This document shows positions 1-7,920 of a stretch of DNA of 12,089 nt, piece after piece; the stretch's first letter is position 1; each line of letters starts with the position of its first letter. The notes beneath the pieces are model-generated. The model was not told where the DNA came from, ran no database searches, and saw only the letters and a program-made list of their open reading frames with translations. Source of the stretch: an uncultured Selenomonas sp. (GTDB lineage: Bacteria > Bacillota > Negativicutes > Selenomonadales > Selenomonadaceae); NCBI GenBank assembly GCA_945494195.1, contig CALYVJ010000024.1, positions 1-12,089 on the forward strand, read 5' to 3'. A program made the position numbers and the translations under genes.

Positions 1-518
1 ACGGCTTCGAAATTTTCAGCTGCTTCCAAATATCTTCGGTAATACTCCGAGGGACAATAAAAAAACAGCAGCATTTCCCGGGGATTTTCCCGATAAGACT
101 GTTGCAAATGGCCTAGCACTAGGCGCAGAATTTCCACCGAAAAGGGATTAAAGAAAAACACGCGGTCTACAGCTGCTGGTACCTCATACTCGGTGGCATC
201 GGCAAGTTCGATGGTCACCCTGCCGCCCGCCACTCCCTGCTCTTTATTCTGCAGGGCCCGCTCATAAAGCCGCGGGTTGTATTCGATGCCGATGGCCCGG
301 CATTTGGTTTGACTGGCCAGGAAGAAATCCACGCGGCCCTTGCCGCAGCCGTAATCGAGCAAGGTGTTACGTTTGGTGAAATAGCCGCTGTTTGCGAGCC
401 GCTCAAGGACACAATAATCGGTCGGTTCATAGGGAAAGCGCACCAAATCAGCAATACTGTCATCCCTGCCCGTCGTCCGTATGCTAAGGATATTGTCCCA
501 TTCGGAATCTATTGTCAT
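1..518 (-). CDS. Class I SAM-dependent methyltransferase, 3' end cut by window edge
   Basis: Translating the minus strand from ATG at 518-516 gives 172 open codons that run off the left edge, so the gene is partial at its C-terminus. The start is supported by AAAGGAG placed about 6 nt upstream. Visible motifs fit a Rossmann-fold class I methyltransferase: the glycine-rich SAM loop LLDYGCGKGRV at residues 53-63, an acidic residue ending the second strand in GIEYNP (77-82), an acidic ADATEY segment (106-111) that usually contacts the adenine, and FFFNPFSVEIL (121-131) in the position of motif IV. These support SAM binding and methyl transfer; the substrate (small molecule, RNA or protein) cannot be told. 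No signal peptide, so probably cytosolic. It lies only about 19 nt after the U-run of the preceding gene's terminator, with no clear promoter of its own. Confidence 0.85.
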   Translation of the reverse strand, partial: MTIDSEWDNILSIRTTGRDDSIADLVRFPYEPTDYCVLERLANSGYFTKRNTLLDYGCGKGRVDFFLASQTKCRAIGIEYNPRLYERALQNKEQGVAGGRVTIELADATEYEVPAAVDRVFFFNPFSVEILRLVLGHLQQSYRENPREMLLFFYCPSEYYRRYLEAAENFEA

Positions 519-536
519 GCCAGCTCCTTTCGTGAG

Positions 537-571
537 TAAAAAAGAACCGCCCCTGTCCTAAGGGACGGTTC
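537..571 (-). terminator. Intrinsic terminator of the 262-aa gene
   Basis: On the minus strand the arms GAACCG/CGGTTC plus an inner CCC/GGG after one mismatch form a hairpin (544-571), followed directly by six U residues (543-538). It begins 13 nt after the stop codon of the upstream gene. On the plus strand no T-run follows, so it acts on minus-strand transcripts. Confidence 0.8.
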
Positions 572-584
572 ATCCATGCATCGT

Positions 585-1373
585 TTATGAATTGCCTGCC
601 GGAGGAATCGTTACTTCGCCGGCGGCACCTATCTGTGGTACATCCCCGCTCATATCGATAGCGACCTGCGTTTCATACGTTGGATACTCGCTGAGTGGTT
701 TGGTCGAGTAATCCTTGGGCTCCTGTTCCTCAGCCCGCTGGCGAGCGTTATCCTCAGAAATCTTGCGGTCGCGCTCTCGGCTTTCGCGGTCCTCCCGGAT
801 TTTTTCCAGTGCCCCGGCAGATTTTGCCATGGTATAAAGTTCTGATGAAAATTCGGCCAGCTCCTTTTCATCCTCCGGCGAGACATGGTGGCCATGCATA
901 AGGCGCATGGCGGTCTGCGTCACTCGGGACTGCTGCTGGGCGGCTTTCTTCCAGCCATCGGCAGACTGCCTGACACTAGATAGCTGCTGCTCCATCATGA
1001 ACTGGTTTATGACGTTTTGGCGGTCCTTTTCCATCTGCTTGCCCGCCGTCATGAGTTCTTTTTGCTGCTGTTTGTCCAGTGTGACTTTCTGGCCATTAAC
1101 CATCATGTACCCGAGTTTTACAACGCGGCTGATTTCCGCAGTACTGCGAAAACGCGCAGTAAATTTGCCATTCCCACGGTCGATGACATCGAGCCAGTCC
1201 ATCGTTTCTTCGGGCTGCTCCGTTGCCTTTGCCTGCAGCGCCCGCGCAGCCTCCGATATCTCGGCGGAATCGAAAGCTTCGCCTCGGTCGGCCTTTTTCG
1301 TATTCTCCTTCGCCGAAACAGCTTTCGCCAAACTTCCCGTAAGACTTGCTATGGAATCATTCAAAACACGCAT
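585..1373 (-). CDS. Hypothetical charged, helix-rich protein (262 aa)
   Basis: I do not recognise this family. The start at 1373 is supported by GGAGG 8 nt upstream, and the gene has its own extended -10 promoter and terminator, so it looks like a single-gene unit. The protein has no signal peptide, no membrane segment and no cysteine. The N-terminus holds a short segment DSAEISEAARALQ (residues 35-47). It resembles the D-x-x-E-I-S-x-x-A motif of anti-sigma factor FlgM and other small flagellum-linked Firmicutes proteins, but this is a weak hint and the rest is far longer than FlgM. Residues 57-95 (including ARFRSTAEISRVVKLGYMMV) look like a compact folded patch. Residues 100-150 are rich in Gln, Lys and Met, and residues 185-220 are a highly charged likely coiled coil. 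The C-terminal 40 residues are Pro/Gly/Tyr-rich and probably flexible. Function unknown. Confidence 0.75.
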   Translation of the reverse strand: MRVLNDSIASLTGSLAKAVSAKENTKKADRGEAFDSAEISEAARALQAKATEQPEETMDWLDVIDRGNGKFTARFRSTAEISRVVKLGYMMVNGQKVTLDKQQQKELMTAGKQMEKDRQNVINQFMMEQQLSSVRQSADGWKKAAQQQSRVTQTAMRLMHGHHVSPEDEKELAEFSSELYTMAKSAGALEKIREDRESRERDRKISEDNARQRAEEQEPKDYSTKPLSEYPTYETQVAIDMSGDVPQIGAAGEVTIPPAGNS

Positions 1374-1431
1374 GATTTATTCCTCCATGAATAAAAACAC
1401 AACCATAATATTTCGAACGTCTTCTGCTTTG

Positions 1432-1440
1432 ATTATAGCA
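1432..1440 (-). promoter_or_regulatory. Extended -10 promoter of the 262-aa gene
   Basis: On the minus strand TGC-TATAAT (TG at 1440-1439, TATAAT at 1437-1432) is a perfect extended -10. The -35 position about 17 nt upstream (TATTAT) is a poor match, which extended -10 promoters tolerate. It would start transcription near 1425, giving a 5' UTR of about 50 nt before the ATG at 1373. Confidence 0.55.
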
Positions 1441-1471
1441 TATTTAGCGAAGGGATAATACGAAAATAAAA

Positions 1472-1496
1472 TTGACATTGCAAGATATGGTATAAT
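1472..1496 (+). promoter_or_regulatory. Plus-strand promoter-like sequence reading into hairpin region
   Basis: TATAAT at 1491-1496 is preceded by TGG, making an extended -10 (TGN-TATAAT). A perfect TTGACA lies at 1472-1477 but only 13 nt upstream, shorter than the usual 16-18, so recognition would rest mainly on the extended -10. Expected start near 1503. No protein-coding frame follows, so the product would be a short RNA. Confidence 0.5.
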
Positions 1497-1502
1497 GTAA
1501 CT

Positions 1503-1566
1503 AGTTAAAGGTTAGTAAAAGCTATCAATAAGCAGCCCCCTCGGAGTAGCTACCGAGGGGCTTTTC
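1503..1566 (+). ncRNA. Putative small RNA of about 60 nt
   Basis: A plus-strand promoter-like sequence would start a transcript near 1503 that has no ATG and ends in a stable hairpin followed by CUUUU about 60 nt later. The loop region contains the self-complementary GTAGCTAC (1546-1553), which could support loop-loop contacts. Promoter, short structured RNA and terminator next to an unrelated operon end is the layout of regulatory or type I antitoxin RNAs. I find no toxin-like small membrane ORF on the opposite strand, so the antitoxin idea is speculation. Expression is not shown by sequence alone. Confidence 0.35.
1535..1566 (+). terminator. Hairpin with short U-run ending the putative small RNA
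   Basis: CCCCTCGG (1537-1544) pairs perfectly with CCGAGGGG (1553-1560) around an 8-nt loop, followed by CTTTTCC. The stem is very stable and the four-U run is short, so this is a moderate plus-strand terminator. On the minus strand the hairpin is followed by CTGCTTATTG, a poor U-run. Confidence 0.55.
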
Positions 1567-1599
1567 CTATTGATGCTTTAGGTGAATAGGAAAAGCCCC
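1557..1599. repeat. Perfect 15-bp inverted repeat linking two terminator hairpins
   Basis: GGGGCTTTTCCTATT (1557-1571) is the exact reverse complement of AATAGGAAAAGCCCC (1585-1599), separated by 13 nt. Its left arm overlaps the 3' arm of the hairpin at 1537-1560, and its right arm overlaps the 5' arm of the hairpin at 1595-1631. The three stems therefore cannot all form in one RNA. Confidence 0.8.
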
Positions 1600-1631
1600 A
1601 TAAGCTAGATTTTTGGTCTAACTTATGGGGC
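1588..1631 (-). terminator. Terminator at the end of the pyr operon
   Basis: On the minus strand GCCCCATAAG (1631-1622) pairs with CTTATGGGGC (1604-1595). The stem continues through a G-U pair and TAGA/TCTA to a 7-nt loop, about 15 bp in all, followed by UUUUCCUAU. It lies about 40 nt after the pyrE stop. The inner G-U pair would be a C-A mismatch on the plus strand, so the structure fits minus-strand use best, though a GTTTTATG run also follows on the plus side. Confidence 0.85.
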
Positions 1632-1669
1632 GTTTTATGCTTTATAGAGTTTAACTTGTTTTTAGATGG

Positions 1670-2248
1670 TTATTTCTTACCCGTACTCCCGCGCTTGGTC
1701 ATCGGGATGCCCTGTTTGCAGAGCGGGCATTCTTCTGGTTGGTAGGTTTCGACGTTCATATAGAGGAGTGCCTCGCAGGGGACATCGCCGAAGTTAGCTT
1801 TGCCACCGCTGCGGTCGACCAGCATGCTGACCGCTACGGGGATGCCGCCGTGGGCTTTGACGACTTCGATGACTTCCTTGATGGAGCCGCCCGTGGTTAC
1901 GATGTCCTCGACGATCAAGCAGCGCTCGCCTTCATGCAGGGAGAAGCCGCGGCGGAAGGTCATTTTACCATCGACACGCTCGGTGAAGATGGCACGCGTC
2001 CCTAATGCCTTGCCCGTCTCGTGGGCCAGCAGGATGCCGCCGGTCATCGGCCCTACGACGGTCTCGATGTTGGCATCCTTGAATTTCTCGGCCATGGCCT
2101 TGCAGAGCTTCTCGGTGTACTCCGGTTTCTGGAGTACGTTGAATTTCTCCACATAGTGCGGGCTATGGAGCCCCGAGGTCAGGACGAAATGTCCATCCAT
2201 GATGGCATGGCTCTCTACGAGCAATTCTTTTACTTCTGCTTCAGTCAT
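1670..2248 (-). CDS. pyrE: Orotate phosphoribosyltransferase
   Basis: PyrE transfers phosphoribose from PRPP to orotate, giving OMP, the fifth step of UMP synthesis. The 192-aa protein carries the type I phosphoribosyltransferase PRPP-binding motif LIVEDIVTTGGS (residues 111-122), with the acidic pair E114-D115. The flexible catalytic loop ERVDGKMTFRRGF (90-102) holds the basic residues expected to act on pyrophosphate. VGPMTGGILLAHE (65-77) is the usual core segment. The C-terminal tail has a CPLC pair (174-177), as in the approx. 190-aa OPRT branch found in many Firmicutes and thermophiles; its role is unclear. The ATG directly follows the pyrF stop codon with no gap, and a GGAG lies about 12 nt upstream inside pyrF, so translation is likely coupled. 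Last gene of the operon. Confidence 0.97.
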   Translation of the reverse strand: MTEAEVKELLVESHAIMDGHFVLTSGLHSPHYVEKFNVLQKPEYTEKLCKAMAEKFKDANIETVVGPMTGGILLAHETGKALGTRAIFTERVDGKMTFRRGFSLHEGERCLIVEDIVTTGGSIKEVIEVVKAHGGIPVAVSMLVDRSGGKANFGDVPCEALLYMNVETYQPEECPLCKQGIPMTKRGSTGKK

Positions 2249-2965
2249 TTATCTTACACTCTCCATTTCTTTGAGGATGGCTTCGGCGGCAGCCTTGGGG
2301 TCCTTCGCCGCGCGGATCGGGCGGCCGATGACGAGATGGCTGGCCCCGGCCTTCAGCGCCTTGGCCGGCGTAGCGATGCGGCTCTGGTCATCGACGCTGG
2401 CGCCCTTAGGCCGCACGCCCGGCGTCACGATCAGGAACTCCGGGCCGCAGGCTTCGCGGATGAGGGCGGCTTCCTGAGGGGAGGCCACGACGCCATCGAA
2501 ACCTGCTTTTTTCGCCAGCTTTGCATAGCGGACGACGGCACTCTTGATCTGCAGTTCCTGCCCCAGCCCCTCCCAATCTTCCTGATTGATGCTCGTAAGT
2601 ACCGTTACGGCAATGAGCTTCGGGCAGGGAATGCCACGCTTGTCGGCCTCCTCGTGCAGGCGCTCCGCTGCGACCTTCATCATGGTATAGCCGCCACCAG
2701 CATGCACATTGAGCATTGTGGCACCTAAGTCCATCAGCGAGCACAGTCCCCCAGCTACCGTGTTGGGGATATCGTGCAGTTTGAGGTCCAGGAATACATC
2801 TTTCCCCTGAGCACTGAGCCATCTTACCACGTCGCCACCGACGCTATAGAAAAGCTCCATGCCGACTTTATAATAGGATACGCTATCTCCCAGCGTATTG
2901 ACGAGCGCCTTGACATCCTCCATCGTATGGAAATCAAGGGCTGCAATCAAACGTTCATCTGCCAT
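2249..2965 (-). CDS. pyrF: Orotidine 5'-phosphate decarboxylase
   Basis: PyrF decarboxylates OMP to UMP, the final step. The 238-aa length is typical of the bacterial short form, a TIM barrel acting as a dimer. Visible active-site features are D11 in LIAALDF, K33 in YYKVGMELF, and the catalytic array D60-x-K62-x-x-D65 in FLDLKLHDIPNTV. Also present are the phosphate loop TPGVRP (181-186) and R215 in IGRPI near the C-terminus. The ATG start is supported by AAAGGAG 6 nt upstream. It follows pyrD after a 32-nt gap, the longest gap within the operon, and abuts pyrE directly. All key residues are present, so it should be active. Confidence 0.97.
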   Translation of the reverse strand: MADERLIAALDFHTMEDVKALVNTLGDSVSYYKVGMELFYSVGGDVVRWLSAQGKDVFLDLKLHDIPNTVAGGLCSLMDLGATMLNVHAGGGYTMMKVAAERLHEEADKRGIPCPKLIAVTVLTSINQEDWEGLGQELQIKSAVVRYAKLAKKAGFDGVVASPQEAALIREACGPEFLIVTPGVRPKGASVDDQSRIATPAKALKAGASHLVIGRPIRAAKDPKAAAEAILKEMESVR

Positions 2966-2997
2966 AACGTGCTCCTTTCACTTCTATCATTTCTGAA

Positions 2998-3933
2998 TCA
3001 ACCAATCTGGACCTTGCCAACGATATCCTGGATATTTTCCAGGCCGCGATCTGCCAGATAATCACTGAGTCCATCGCAGATCTTCATGGTCACGGCCGGG
3101 TCGGCAAAGTTTGCCGTACCGACCGCCACGGCGCTGGCACCAGCCAGGAAGAACTCCACGGCATCCTCCCAGCAGGAAATGCCGCCCATGCCGATGATCG
3201 GCACCTTGACGGCCTGGGCAACTTGCCAGACCATGCGCAGGGCCACGGGCTTTATGCAGGGGCCCGAAAGGCCACCCGTGATATTACCAAGGGTCGGCCG
3301 CTGGGTATGGATGTCGATCTCCATGCCCATGAGCGTATTGATGAGCGACAAGATATCCGCACCGGCATCCTCGCAGGCTTTGGCCATCGTCACGATATCC
3401 GTGACATTGGGCGACAGCTTCAGGATGACCGGTTTCTTTGTATGTTTCTTGGCCTCGCGGACCACGGTGGCCGCCGCTTTCGGGTCCGTGCCGAAGACGA
3501 TGCCGCCTTCCTTGACATTGGGGCACGAGACGTTGAGTTCAATGGCGGCGACGCCTTCGACATCGAGCATCTCAGCCAGTACGCCGTATTCCTCGACGGT
3601 GCTGCCCGAGATGTTGACGATGACGTTCATGCCATACTGGCCGATACGCGGCAGCGTATCTTTTAAGAATACCTCAACACCGGGATTTTCCAGGCCGATG
3701 CAGTTCATCATGCCCATCGGCGATTCGGTGATGCGCACGCCATCGTTGCCGCGGCGCGGCCTAAGCGTCGTGCCTTTGACCATGACGCCGCCAAGGCGTG
3801 CCAGGTCGACAAAATCGGCAAACTCCTCGCCAAACCCGAAAGTGCCCGAGGCCGTGAGCACCGGTGTATTCATGGCAATGCCCGCAAGATCCGTATGCAG
3901 TTTTGCATCTTTTTCCTGCGTGACCTGACTCAT
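2998..3933 (-). CDS. pyrD: Dihydroorotate dehydrogenase, class 1B catalytic subunit
   Basis: This FMN enzyme oxidises dihydroorotate to orotate, the fourth step. The 311-aa length, [13 protein letters not shown] with the catalytic cysteine C137 (residues 132-144), and the adjacent pyrK place it in class 1B. That class passes electrons to NAD through PyrK, rather than to quinones (class 2, which uses a catalytic serine). FMN and substrate contacts are seen in ASGTFGFG (28-35), K53 in VKGTTL, N107 in VIVNISG, K172 in LKLSPNV, SLINT (196-200), [10 protein letters not shown] (220-229), and the phosphate loops GMGGI (248-252) and VGT (271-273). The start overlaps the pyrK stop as ATGA, with GGAGGTG just upstream, indicating translational coupling that suits a fixed-ratio heterotetramer. 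No membrane helix, so cytosolic. Confidence 0.97.
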   Translation of the reverse strand: MSQVTQEKDAKLHTDLAGIAMNTPVLTASGTFGFGEEFADFVDLARLGGVMVKGTTLRPRRGNDGVRITESPMGMMNCIGLENPGVEVFLKDTLPRIGQYGMNVIVNISGSTVEEYGVLAEMLDVEGVAAIELNVSCPNVKEGGIVFGTDPKAAATVVREAKKHTKKPVILKLSPNVTDIVTMAKACEDAGADILSLINTLMGMEIDIHTQRPTLGNITGGLSGPCIKPVALRMVWQVAQAVKVPIIGMGGISCWEDAVEFFLAGASAVAVGTANFADPAVTMKICDGLSDYLADRGLENIQDIVGKVQIG

Positions 3934-4703
3934 ACGAACACCTCCTCTGCGGCAAAGACCGGGCCGTCCTTGCAGACCTTCTTGCGCTCGCCGCCCACTG
4001 TATCGATTGAGCAGGACAGGCAGGCCCCGAGGCCGCAGCCCATGCGTTTTTCGAGCGATACCTGACAGCGCACACCATGTTCCTTGGCGATTTTCGCAAT
4101 GCCCTTCATCATGATTTCAGGGCCGCAGGCGACCACCAGGTCATAGTCCTTCTTTTGCAGCAGCTCGGGCAGCAGTGTCGTCGTAAAGCCTTTCGTTCCC
4201 AGGCTGCCGTCATCGGTCGTACAGAAGATATCCTGCACCTTGCCGGCAAATAGATCCTGCCAAAAGAGTTCCCCGCAGGTCTTGCCGCCCATGAGTACAT
4301 CAGCTTTGCCCTGCGTGGCTGCGGCATAGAAGAGCACCGGCGAAAGGCCCATGCCACCGCCTACAATCAGTGGTTTTTCAGCCGTGGTATCAAAACCATG
4401 GCCAAGAGGCCCTAAGACGTTTATGGTATCGCCAGCTTCCAGCTCCGATATAGCCTTTGTGCCTTTGCCCACGACGCGGTAGATAAAGGCAACGGTGCCC
4501 TTCTCCTTATCCGCGGCAGCTATACCGACCGGACGGCGCAGCAGGCAGCTGCTGTTTAGGATGCGCAGCTGCACGAACTGGCCGGCCTCGGCAAGCTTTG
4601 CCACTTCGGGGGCCTTTACGACCAGCTGGAATACTTGGTCGTAAAGCTCCTGCTGGCTTACGATAACGGCGTCAACCGTTACTTTTTCCTTAGGCAAGAC
4701 CAT
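3930..4703 (-). CDS. pyrK: Dihydroorotate dehydrogenase electron transfer subunit (FAD, 2Fe-2S)
   Basis: PyrK takes electrons from the PyrD FMN through a [2Fe-2S] cluster and FAD to NAD. An open frame extends to an ATG at 4757, but I chose ATG 4703. It gives 257 aa, the usual PyrK length, and the family normally begins just before a segment like [14 protein letters not shown]; the extra 18 residues lie within the carB end and look unrelated. Features in order: flavin-binding RRPVGI (56-61), the nucleotide loop [10 protein letters not shown] (113-122), [13 protein letters not shown] (160-172), CGPEIMMK (193-200), and the C-terminal iron-sulfur site with C223, C228, C231 and C244. The start overlaps the end of carB by 14 nt with only a weak GGTGGTG upstream, so it probably depends on ribosomes finishing carB. 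Confidence 0.95.
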   Translation of the reverse strand: MVLPKEKVTVDAVIVSQQELYDQVFQLVVKAPEVAKLAEAGQFVQLRILNSSCLLRRPVGIAAADKEKGTVAFIYRVVGKGTKAISELEAGDTINVLGPLGHGFDTTAEKPLIVGGGMGLSPVLFYAAATQGKADVLMGGKTCGELFWQDLFAGKVQDIFCTTDDGSLGTKGFTTTLLPELLQKKDYDLVVACGPEIMMKGIAKIAKEHGVRCQVSLEKRMGCGLGACLSCSIDTVGGERKKVCKDGPVFAAEEVFV

Positions 4704-7700
4704 CACCACCACCGACATAGTCCTGGATGGCCAGGCTGTAAACAAGGCGGCGCTCACGCATGAACGAGAGCACGCGCAGGACTTCCCAGGCCGTGTCGAG
4801 CGAGGTCAGGCAGGCAATATCGTGCTCGACCGTCGCGCGGCGAATCTTGAAGCCATCCTTTACGGAGTGCTTGCCCTGGGTCAGCGTGTTGATGACCATG
4901 TTGATCTTGCCGCTCTTGATGCGCTCGATGATATCGGTGCTGCGCTCGTGCACTTTGCCGACAATCTCGACATCGATGCCCATCGACTGGATGGTTCTGG
5001 CCGTACCTTCGGTAGCGGCAATCTGGAAGTCAAGCTCGGAGAAGGCCTTGGCCAGCTGTTTCATCTCCTCTTTATCCTTATCGGCCACCGTGAAGAGCAC
5101 GCAGCCCTTCGTCGGCACATGCGTGCCCGAACCGATGATGGCTTTGTAGAGCGCACGGGCATAATGGTAATCGATGCCCATGACCTCACCGGTCGATTTC
5201 ATCTCCGGTCCAAGCGCAATATCGACATCGGTCATCTTGGCAAACGAGAAGACCGGCGCCTTGACGGCGACATACGGTTTTGGCGGGACAAGGCCGGACT
5301 TATAGCCAAGCTCTTTGAGCGTGCTGCCCATCGCGATGCGCGTCGCAAGATTCACCATCTTGACATCGGTGACCTTCGAGAGGAACGGCACCGTACGCGA
5401 GGAGCGCGGGTTGACCTCGATGATGTAGACCTCCCCATCGGCCACGACGAACTGGATGTTCAAAAGGCCCTTGACGTGCAGGGCAATCGCCAGCCGTTTC
5501 GTGTAATCAATGATCGTGTAGATGACCTTCGACGGCAGTGTCTGGGGCGGATAGACCGCAATGGAGTCGCCCGAGTGGACACCGGCGCGTTCCACGTGCT
5601 CCATGATGCCCGGGATGACCACGTCGACGCCATCGGAGATACCGTCAACCTCCACCTCGGTGCCCTGCATGTAGCGGTCGACGAGTACCGGATGGTCCGG
5701 CGTGACCTTTACGGCACGGCTCATGTAGTCGCGCAGCTCGTCTTCGTTGTAGACAATTTCCATGGCGCGGCCGCCCAAAACATAGGACGGGCGAACCATA
5801 ACCGGATAGCCGATATTGGAAGCCCCCGTGATGGCATCCTCAAGGTTCGTGACGCTGATGCCCTGCGGACGCGGAATCTGCGTCTGCGTGAGGACTTCGT
5901 CGAAGCGCTCGCGGTCCTCGGCGCGGTCGATATCGTCAACCGACGTGCCGAACACTTTGACGCCAGCCTTCTGCAGCGAAGCCGCGAGGTTGATGGCCGT
6001 CTGGCCGCCAAACTGGACGATGACGCCCTCCGGCTTTTCCTTGTCGATGATGTTCAAGACATCCTCGGTGGTCAGCGGCTCGAAATACAGGCGGTCGGAG
6101 ATATCGAAGTCCGTGGATACCGTCTCCGGATTGTTGTTGATGATGATGGCCTCGATGCCCATCTCCCGCAGAGCCCAGACTGAGTGAACCGAGCAGTAGT
6201 CAAACTCGACACCCTGGCCGATGCGGATTGGGCCCGAGCCAAGGACGATGACCTTGCGGGCATTGGAGGTCTGGACCTCATCCTGCTCGACGCGGAACGT
6301 CGAGTAGTAATACGGCGTAGCCGCTTCGAACTCAGCAGCGCAGGTATCGACCATCTTGTAAGCAGGCAGGATGCCCATGCTCTTGCGCGTCGTGCGGATT
6401 TCGTCGACGGATTTGCCCGTGATTTCGGCAATCGAGACATCGGCAAGGCCCACGTTCTTGGCGGCCAGCATATGTTTCGGCGTCAGCGGCTCGCTTGCAA
6501 GCGTCGTCTCGACGTCGGTGATGTTCTTGATTTTATGGATGAACCATTTGTCGATTTTCGTGATGGCATGGATTTCATCGACGGTCGCAATGCCGCGGCG
6601 CAGGGCCTCGGCGATGACGAAGATGCGCTCGTCGTTGATGCGCGCAAGGTTCTTCTTGACCCGCTCGTCGTCCCAGGCATCCATCTTATCCATATGCAGG
6701 CGGTGCACGCCGATCTCGAGCGAACGCACTGCCTTTAAGATGGCGCCTTCGAAGTGACGGTCGATGCTCATGACCTCACCCGTAGCCTTCATCTGCGTGC
6801 CGAGCGTGCGGTCTGCATAGACGAACTTGTCAAACGGCCAGCGCGGGAATTTGACGACGCAGTAGTCAAGGGCCGGCTCGAAGCAGGCTTTTGTCTTCTG
6901 CGTTACGGCATTGGTGATTTCGTCGAGCGTATAGCCGATGGCAATCTTGGCCGAAACCTTGGCAATCGGATAGCCCGTCGCCTTCGAAGCCAGTGCCGAC
7001 GAACGGCTGACGCGCGGGTTTACCTCGATGACGTAGTATTTGTTGCTGTTCGGATCGAGTGCATACTGCGCATTGCAGCCGCCCTCGATGCCCAGCTCGC
7101 GGATGATGCGCAGCGAGGCACTGCGGAGCATCTGGTACTCGTGGTCCGTCAGCGTCTGGGACGGTGCCACAACAATGGAGTCGCCCGTATGGACGCCGAC
7201 CGGGTCGAAATTTTCCATGTTGCAGACGGTGATGCAGTTGTCATTGCCGTCGCGCATGACTTCGTACTCGATTTCCTTCCAGCCGGCCACGCTGCGCTCG
7301 ATGAGGACCTGGCCAATCATCGAGTAGTTGAGGCCCTTGATGACGATATCGATGAGCTCTTCTTCGTTCTCCGCGATACCGCCGCCCGTGCCGCCCATCG
7401 TATAGGCCGGGCGCACGATGACCGGATAGCCGATTTCGTTGGCGAATTCGACTGCCGACGGCACATCCTCGACAATCGTCGACTCAGGAATAGGCTCGCC
7501 GAGCTTCTCCATCGTCTCTTTGAACATTTCACGGTCTTCGGCCTTCTCGATAGCCTCCAGCGGCGTACCTAAAAGCTCGACACCGTATTTTTCCAGCACC
7601 CCGCGCTCGGCCAGCTGCACCGCAAGGTTCAGGCCAGCCTGGCCGCCCAGCGTTGCCAAGAGGCCATCCGGACGCTCCTTCGAGATGATTTCCTCGAGGA

Positions 7701-7917
7701 ATTCCGGCGTCAATGGCTCGATGTAGACGCGGTCAGCGATATGCGAGTCCGTCATGATGGTAGCCGGGTTCGAGTTTACCAGAACGACCTCCAGGCCTTC
7801 TTCCTTAAGCGAGCGGCAGGCCTGAGAGCCTGCGTAGTCAAATTCTGCTGCCTGGCCGATGATGATCGGGCCCGAGCCGACGACCATGACCTTTTTGAGA
7901 TTTTCTTTCTTTGGCAC
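4690..7917 (-). CDS. carB: Carbamoyl-phosphate synthase large (ammonia) chain
   Basis: CarB makes carbamoyl phosphate from bicarbonate, ATP and ammonia channelled from CarA. At 1075 aa it is full length, with the internal duplication intact. The first half begins with [21 protein letters not shown] (from residue 10) and its ATP-grasp fold includes [13 protein letters not shown] (168-180) and [12 protein letters not shown] (296-307). The second half begins at [19 protein letters not shown] (556-574) with VRPSYVLGG (708-716) and [11 protein letters not shown] (832-842). A C-terminal MGS-like allosteric domain (about 936-1075) contains ATEGTARTI (968-976), the usual nucleotide-effector site. The start codon is GTG, with AAGGGGG about 8 nt upstream and only 3 nt after the carA stop. 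As the only carAB seen here it probably also supplies arginine synthesis, but a second copy elsewhere cannot be excluded. Confidence 0.97.
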   Translation of the reverse strand: MPKKENLKKVMVVGSGPIIIGQAAEFDYAGSQACRSLKEEGLEVVLVNSNPATIMTDSHIADRVYIEPLTPEFLEEIISKERPDGLLATLGGQAGLNLAVQLAERGVLEKYGVELLGTPLEAIEKAEDREMFKETMEKLGEPIPESTIVEDVPSAVEFANEIGYPVIVRPAYTMGGTGGGIAENEEELIDIVIKGLNYSMIGQVLIERSVAGWKEIEYEVMRDGNDNCITVCNMENFDPVGVHTGDSIVVAPSQTLTDHEYQMLRSASLRIIRELGIEGGCNAQYALDPNSNKYYVIEVNPRVSRSSALASKATGYPIAKVSAKIAIGYTLDEITNAVTQKTKACFEPALDYCVVKFPRWPFDKFVYADRTLGTQMKATGEVMSIDRHFEGAILKAVRSLEIGVHRLHMDKMDAWDDERVKKNLARINDERIFVIAEALRRGIATVDEIHAITKIDKWFIHKIKNITDVETTLASEPLTPKHMLAAKNVGLADVSIAEITGKSVDEIRTTRKSMGILPAYKMVDTCAAEFEAATPYYYSTFRVEQDEVQTSNARKVIVLGSGPIRIGQGVEFDYCSVHSVWALREMGIEAIIINNNPETVSTDFDISDRLYFEPLTTEDVLNIIDKEKPEGVIVQFGGQTAINLAASLQKAGVKVFGTSVDDIDRAEDRERFDEVLTQTQIPRPQGISVTNLEDAITGASNIGYPVMVRPSYVLGGRAMEIVYNEDELRDYMSRAVKVTPDHPVLVDRYMQGTEVEVDGISDGVDVVIPGIMEHVERAGVHSGDSIAVYPPQTLPSKVIYTIIDYTKRLAIALHVKGLLNIQFVVADGEVYIIEVNPRSSRTVPFLSKVTDVKMVNLATRIAMGSTLKELGYKSGLVPPKPYVAVKAPVFSFAKMTDVDIALGPEMKSTGEVMGIDYHYARALYKAIIGSGTHVPTKGCVLFTVADKDKEEMKQLAKAFSELDFQIAATEGTARTIQSMGIDVEIVGKVHERSTDIIERIKSGKINMVINTLTQGKHSVKDGFKIRRATVEHDIACLTSLDTAWEVLRVLSFMRERRLVYSLAIQDYVGGGDGLA

Positions 7918-7920
7918 AGT

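Noticed and set aside
1377..1478. 33-codon minus-strand frame MSILFSYYPFAKYAIIKAED..., possible small toxin
   Set aside because: No ribosome binding site, and the promoter of the 262-aa gene lies inside it, so most of its mRNA would start downstream of its ATG.
4822..6183. Long plus-strand open frame (453 aa) opposite carB, and similar frames opposite carA and pyrC
   Set aside because: Shadow frames from GC-rich codon use of the real minus-strand genes; composition is rich in Asp, His and Arg with no family motifs.
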